Positions 59,561 through 64,000 of a DNA stretch of 64,000 nucleotides are shown here, piece after piece. The notes beneath the pieces are model-generated. The model ran no database searches, was not told where the DNA came from, and was given only the letters and a program-made list of their open reading frames with translations. This DNA is from Phallus indusiatus (lineage: Eukaryota; Basidiomycota; Agaricomycetes; Phallales; Phallaceae). The translations under genes were made by a program, and so were the position numbers. The DNA is taken from contig JAQFWX010000006.1 in NCBI GenBank assembly GCA_027605045.1, forward strand, positions 1,054,001-1,118,000, read 5' to 3'. Positions within the stretch are counted from its first letter, which is position 1. Each line of letters begins with the position of its first letter.

Positions 59561-60033
59561 AGGGTCGGTAGTGTCGGATGGAAACACATGTTACTTATAA
59601 TACTATTTTAATCAAAGGTCTTTATGAGCATGCGATGCCTGCAATCCGTAAGAAGAAGATTCGTACGAGGCAATAATAGACAGCAAAATCGCCGGTTCAA
59701 ACAGCCATTGAGACAAACTGATAGCAGTATTATTTGCTGAATTAATGTCTAATTGCGCCGGGACTTTTCGCTAGCCGGTATAAGTGTTCTAGTAGGACTA
59801 CGAACGGATTACGTTGATTGTGAGTGACTCTAACGCACGTTGGTCATTCGCGTAGATGTTCAAAGCAAACCGCATTTTCATCAAATCGGTACTGACCCAA
59901 CGCAATTTGGATGCGGTCCATCTAGTCTCCTGAAGTTATTTATTCTTCCTTCCTGCGGCAACTGGGGCTAAAAGTCCTTTATTCACGGTGAACTAAATTG
60001 AACGTACATACTAAGTTCGATCTTCTAAGCACC

Positions 60034-60184
60034 TGTTGGAAGAAAGAGAGGGAGACGCAAGATGGGGCACAAGATGGGGCACAAGATGGGGCACAAGATG
60101 GTGGAGACGAAGAGCTCAGGTCTATTACGTAATGTCTAGTGTACTATAGAGTCCGACGCTACAAAACTTGTACAAAACCCAACA
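60034..60184. mobile_element. 151-bp TG...CA element with internal 12-bp tandem repeats
   Basis: It starts TGTTGGAAG and ends ACCCAACA, so TGTTGG pairs with CCAACA. The flanks GCACC (60029-60033) and GCACT (60185-60189) are a 5-bp duplication with one mismatch. It contains about 3.4 copies of GATGGGGCACAA (60061-60101). Other units have uninterrupted sequence at this place (AAGCATTTGACAACG at about 51503). The ends fit a very short solo LTR or LTR fragment. Confidence 0.6.
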
Positions 60185-60376
60185 GCACTCGACAACGATC
60201 CCTTTCACAAACCCAATGTTTCATCTAATTTTGTCTTCGAAGCAGACTTCTGCCAATTCTTTGTTCTTCTAAAATTGTCGCCAACCTCAAATTGCAGTGT
60301 TTTTGATTGCTGGAGTATTTAGAAGCATATGTCATCCAATCAGATTGGTTTTTTGAAGATCGACACAGACTTTTGA

Positions 60377-60730
60377 GCGAAGGTGCCGGCAGGGCACCTG
60401 CGGAGCCGACACCCCATCTGCTTTGCCACCGACCATCATCGTGCCCTAGTAGAGACACTTCATCCTTCTTCTTTGTTCACTCTCGTTCAATTTTTCCTCC
60501 CACCATCCCTCCCTATTTACTCAGAGACATAATTGTTCTTATTTTCACCTGTAGATGCTAGCTTGTCACGTAGCGTACACATCATTTAATAGAGTCTCGT
60601 CGTCTCCCGACAGGTGTCTGAATCCGCCGAGCAGAGGCCCGCCCACCCGGCGGTCCTCTGTTCCGCGTCCTGAGCTTAGCTCGTCCCCCAACCTACCACG
60701 TACACCACTACGGAGAGCGAGACGAGGCAG
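60377..60730. mobile_element. GC-rich 354-bp insertion in the gene 7 promoter
   Basis: Paralogs read CAGACTTTTGAACTGCCGCG without a break. Here 354 bp separate CTTTTGA from GAACTGCC. The insert has two hairpins: AGGTGCC-GGCAG-GGCACCT at 60381-60399, and a 12-bp stem with one mismatch around CACCC at 60632-60660. Its GC-rich, CT-rich composition differs from the surroundings. No inverted termini or long target duplication are seen, so the class is unknown. Confidence 0.55.
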
Positions 60731-60900
60731 GAACTGCCGCGCACAGGTTGAATTGCGAGGCAGCCGTGAGATTTGACAAGGTGCGTAGCATTTAAGAGAC
60801 AGTATCGGTTTGAAAATTTTCTGTATCAACGTTATCAGCATCTCCAACGCCTCAACACAAAATCACATATTCCAAGCGACGGTCTCCCCTTATATCCGAA

Positions 60901-63900
60901 ACAGCTAGTATGAACGAGATAGAAATGCATGCCATTAACAGTGGCGGCCTTCCAAGGGCCGAGCCTCAAAACGACGATCCCGGAGCTAAAGGCAAAATCT
61001 CTGGGAGTGTCAAATTGGATAGTAAGCTTTCACAGCATGACCCATATACACACAACAATAATCGTTGTTCTTGGGTTGTTCAGGGGACCGCGACCGACAT
61101 GGAGGAACCGATGCGTCCATTCAAGCCGAAGAATCTGGAACATGGATACTATACCAGGAGTCAAATTCCTTGGACAAGGAAAAAAGTGAACATTCTCAAG
61201 CTCAGGCTGCTGACGCGGCACCGGCACCAATGAGCGGCGGACGGACCGATGAGAATATGGAAAGATTGATAGGCCTCTTCCGCGAATTTCTGGGTCAGTT
61301 TCTCGTTTTGTAGTTCATTTGAAAATATCTTTGGCGCTGACACTGCATTTAATAGAGGCTGCATCTGACCCCAGTCCAGGAATATCTAATAATAATTCTA
61401 ATCCTCCGCACAATCAACGAAATCCCTCAGGACGCAAGAGACTTTTCGGGTTGAAAAAAGGGTTATCGCCAAATGTTGGTTGTGAGTGTAACTCGATGTC
61501 ATTTGTGCACTTCTAACATCTCGCCACATAAGCAAATAATCGATATGATTACGAGCAAAAATATCCACGAGATGAATTCGGGAAAGAGACAGCGGCTAAC
61601 GCACGGATTTGGTTGACTTACCTTGACGAAGCTGAGGCATTTGATCGCGAGAGAGTAGAAGGGTGGAAAGAGACGGTTGATGTTCTCTTAGTTTTTGTAG
61701 GCAGTGTTTGTTCGTTATGATATTTCTCAAAACTTATCTCCTGTGTCAGGCTGGTCTGTTTTCCGGTGTTATAACGACATTCATCTCACAGGCTTCCACA
61801 AGCCTTCAGCAAGATAACACACAAGTTACCGCGTCGTTACTGTTCGAAACGGTTCAGATCCTACGAGCGCAATTCAGTGGGCTACCGATAAGCAAAGTAC
61901 CTAACTCAACATTAACTCCAACTTCGCCATTCACACCATCAACCAATGCATCTTTGGTGAACGGTCTATGGTTCACCAGTTTGGCGATCACATTATCTAC
62001 CGCGCTGTTTGCGGTTCTCGCTAAGCAATGGTTGTATTACTACATGGCTTCGATTTCTGGAACGGCAAATGAAAAAGTGAGGGCCAGGCAGTTGCGGTTC
62101 AACGGTTTTGAACAGTGGAAGGTCGCAGCGATCGTTGACCTCCTCCCTATCCTCCTTCACATTGCTGTCGGTCTGTTCCTCACTGGGATTATGATACTGT
62201 TGTTTCCACTGGACACTTGCATTGCCTGGACCATTGTCGCGATCACGAGCGTCACTTTTACTTTATATTTCATCTCCGTGATATTGCCCATTCGGTATCC
62301 AGAATGTCCATATGCCACCTCGTTAACAAATTACGCTGGAATCTTCTTTTTCGTTCTGCGAGAAATTCTTCGTTGGGCTAACATGGTTTTGGATAAAGGA
62401 TTTCAGGCTGCTTGGAAAAGCGTGAATTTCCAAGCTCGGCGTACAATTCAGCATCTCATTCGGTACACCTTGGGTGTATTCCGATGTCTTTTCATGTTCA
62501 TCTGGGAGTTGGCTGGTGACATTTGTCGTGGCCTTGGAAGACATCTGCCTAGAATATACTCTGCCGATTTCCCGAAGTTCGCCAAGTGGAGAGAAGATAA
62601 TATCAAACAAGCTGTCTCGAATGCGACTTTTCTCGATTCTCAGGCGGTCAATTGGCTTTACACGGCCTCGGCTGATAGGAGCGTTCATCGGATTATCGCT
62701 CGCTCTGTAGCTGTTCACCCAACTATCGCTGACCAGTTTGAAGAGAATAGCAAGCGGGAACTCTCCCGTACTCTTGAGGTCAGCAGAACAAATGTCCAGG
62801 ATCTGCGTTATGGACTTTGTCTGGATGTCTTGACTAATAGCCATAGTCACTGGCGTCTACTCAAGTCTATCTCCGGTCATGTGGCAAAAAGTGAGCTGGA
62901 GGAAGGAGAGTATAATACCTATCTTCGCCTTCCGATGGGTGAATTCGGTGTTTATCTCTTGTCGAGATCCAATGAACTATCCCTTGACCGTTTAATCACC
63001 GGCGGTGATTCTGTCAAACTCCCGCTAGCCATGTGGTGTTACCTCTTAAAACGGAAGCCATGGGATGGTACAATAGCTGTGCATATACTCAACTCTCCAA
63101 GTTTATTGTCGAACCTCTTTGAATTTAGTGTTGATCCCACTCGTGAACGCGTAGATAGTACGGGGTTAATATCCTTTGATAGTGACGAGTTGGGATGGTG
63201 GAAATTTGAATACCTGTTTCAATACTTCAGACTTGGCAAACCTGACTTTTCCTCAGAAACCAAATCTTATGCAACACGCTCTCGCTTCCTTATCACCCTC
63301 TACTGCCAACTTACCTCCGATCATCCGGCCGTTGTCAAGATAGAAGAAAGACAGTCGTCCTTGGAACATCTGTTTCGTGGGTTTACGTCGTACCGTAATC
63401 ACTCCACTGTACTTCGGACATCTGACAGCCACTTCACTTTCTTCAAAGAGGTTCTTTGCGTGGACTCATTCTGGTCCGAGTCTATGACGGATCAAGCCAG
63501 AGTTGCGGCAGTACAGTGTCTGGGGATCATCAGTAGCGAAGAGGCTACCCGCCTTCCTTTTATGGATTATCACGAGCTCTCTCTCATATATCAATGGTGT
63601 TCACGGGATCTCAACGAACAATTATCAATTCACACATCTCGCATTTTCACAGTCTTGCTCTTGCCACGGAACCGCCATCATTTATCCGCAATCCTCTTGG
63701 ACGACCTCGAGGCCACGTCCAATTTATCAACATGTCTTCGAAACTTGGGGAATCATTACGAGCTGAGCGAAGAGGACAGAGTCATATACCCACTTTTAAT
63801 GGATTTCCTCGAGTCTGCGAAGACGCCCCTGTTTGACATTGTTCTTTATAGCTCGTCCGTGCTCGTCCAGCTATTGCAACTGTTTTTGAGGCTCAAAAAA

Positions 63901-64000
63901 AATCCCAAACAATTTTTCCTCCTTGTTAAATCGAAACTTGATATGGAAGAGTTGGATACACTGTTTACTGTCATGAATGATCTGGAACGACCCGACCACC
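60901..64000 (+). pseudogene. DUF6535 gene 7: start codon lost, exon 1 broken, exon 4 open to the window end
   Basis: The family start ATGTCC is ATATCC here (60893-60898). A later ATG (60910, MNEIEMHAINSGGLPRAEP) could serve instead. Exon 1 then changes frame near 60990-61080, so the conserved end MERLIGLFREFL (to 61293) is out of frame with the start, unless an extra intron such as GTAAGC...TTGTTCAG (about 61022-61083) restores it. Exons 2-4 are 61356-61481, 61533-61696 and 61750 onward, with introns of 62, 51 and 53 nt. Exon 4 is open for 750 codons to the edge and has the complete membrane core, with conserved YQWCSRDL and SKLD motifs. It may be a recent pseudogene or a gene with a new start. 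The 3' end lies outside the window. Confidence 0.7.

Larger units (their letters stand above)
59561..60900 (+). promoter_or_regulatory. Spacer S and upstream region D of gene 7, split by two insertions
   Basis: Spacer S (59561-59830: AAAGGTCTTTATGAGCATGC at 59616). Block D (from 59830: CAATTTGGATGCGGTCCATC at 59904) is interrupted by a 151-bp element at 60034-60184 and a 354-bp insertion at 60377-60730. The proximal part has the CCGCGCACAGGTTGAATTGCG stretch and GTGCGTAGCATTTAAGA at 60781-60797, a weakened form of the TATA-like motif. No intact gene is seen. Confidence 0.5.

Noticed and set aside
1..64000. CRISPR arrays, tRNA or rRNA genes, bacterial operons
   Set aside because: No regularly spaced short repeats, no recognisable cloverleaf boxes and no rRNA motifs were noticed. 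All features fit a fungal nuclear locus. The tRNA scan was by eye only.

Overview
The window is nuclear DNA of a basidiomycete fungus, most likely an Agaricomycete. The evidence is short GT-AG introns of 51-71 nt, a tandem family of DUF6535 multi-pass membrane proteins (a family I know almost only from Agaricomycetes), and decayed genes that resemble basidiomycete Clp1 (clampless-1) proteins. I saw no rRNA, tRNA, CRISPR array, operon or bacterial ribosome-binding site. I could not scan exhaustively for tRNAs or run database searches.

The region is a tandem segmental duplication. Seven long copies of one plus-strand gene start before base 1 and at 10579, 19435, 28596, 43231, 51848 and about 60901. 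They are spaced about 9 kb apart, except for one 14.6 kb interval that carries extra insertions. Each gene has five exons: a fast-changing hydrophilic exon 1, a 126-nt exon 2, a 164-nt exon 3, a long exon 4 of about 2.4 kb (most of the transmembrane core plus a large C-terminal region), and a short last exon. That last exon lies behind an intron of about 62 nt and is missed if one reads to the first stop. Genes 1, 2, 4 and 5 look translatable. Gene 3 has lost its 3' end to an insertion. Gene 6 has a frameshift and two in-frame stops. Gene 7 has lost its start codon and has a broken exon 1 but an open exon 4 up to the window edge.

Between the genes lies a repeated series of blocks: (G) a degenerate convergent minus-strand gene in the 3' flank; (R) a truncated 5' remnant of the same DUF6535 gene, four times; (N) a conserved non-coding block of 1.1-1.7 kb; (C) decayed Clp1-like genes; (S) a spacer; and (D) the conserved upstream region of the next DUF6535 gene, with a TATA-like motif about 100 bp before the ATG. 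Three minus-strand, decayed copies (P) of a Ser/Pro/Thr-rich gene with a C-terminal basic cluster sit at 23.9-26.5, 38.5-39.4 and 55.4-58.3 kb.

Several insertions can be delimited by comparing copies: a 442-bp element with 46-bp inverted termini (38020-38461), a 345-bp TG...CA element with a 4-bp duplication and a clean empty site in a paralogous unit (47960-48304), a 151-bp TG...CA element (60034-60184), a GC-rich 354-bp insertion (60377-60730) and an unresolved, LTR-like stretch of about 1 kb that ends gene 3 (from about 22622).

The picture is a birth-and-death array of membrane proteins with signs of exchange between copies. Mosaic relationships change along the genes, and a variable cassette follows the membrane core. 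The function of DUF6535 proteins is unknown. Any role in self/non-self recognition is only a hypothesis here.
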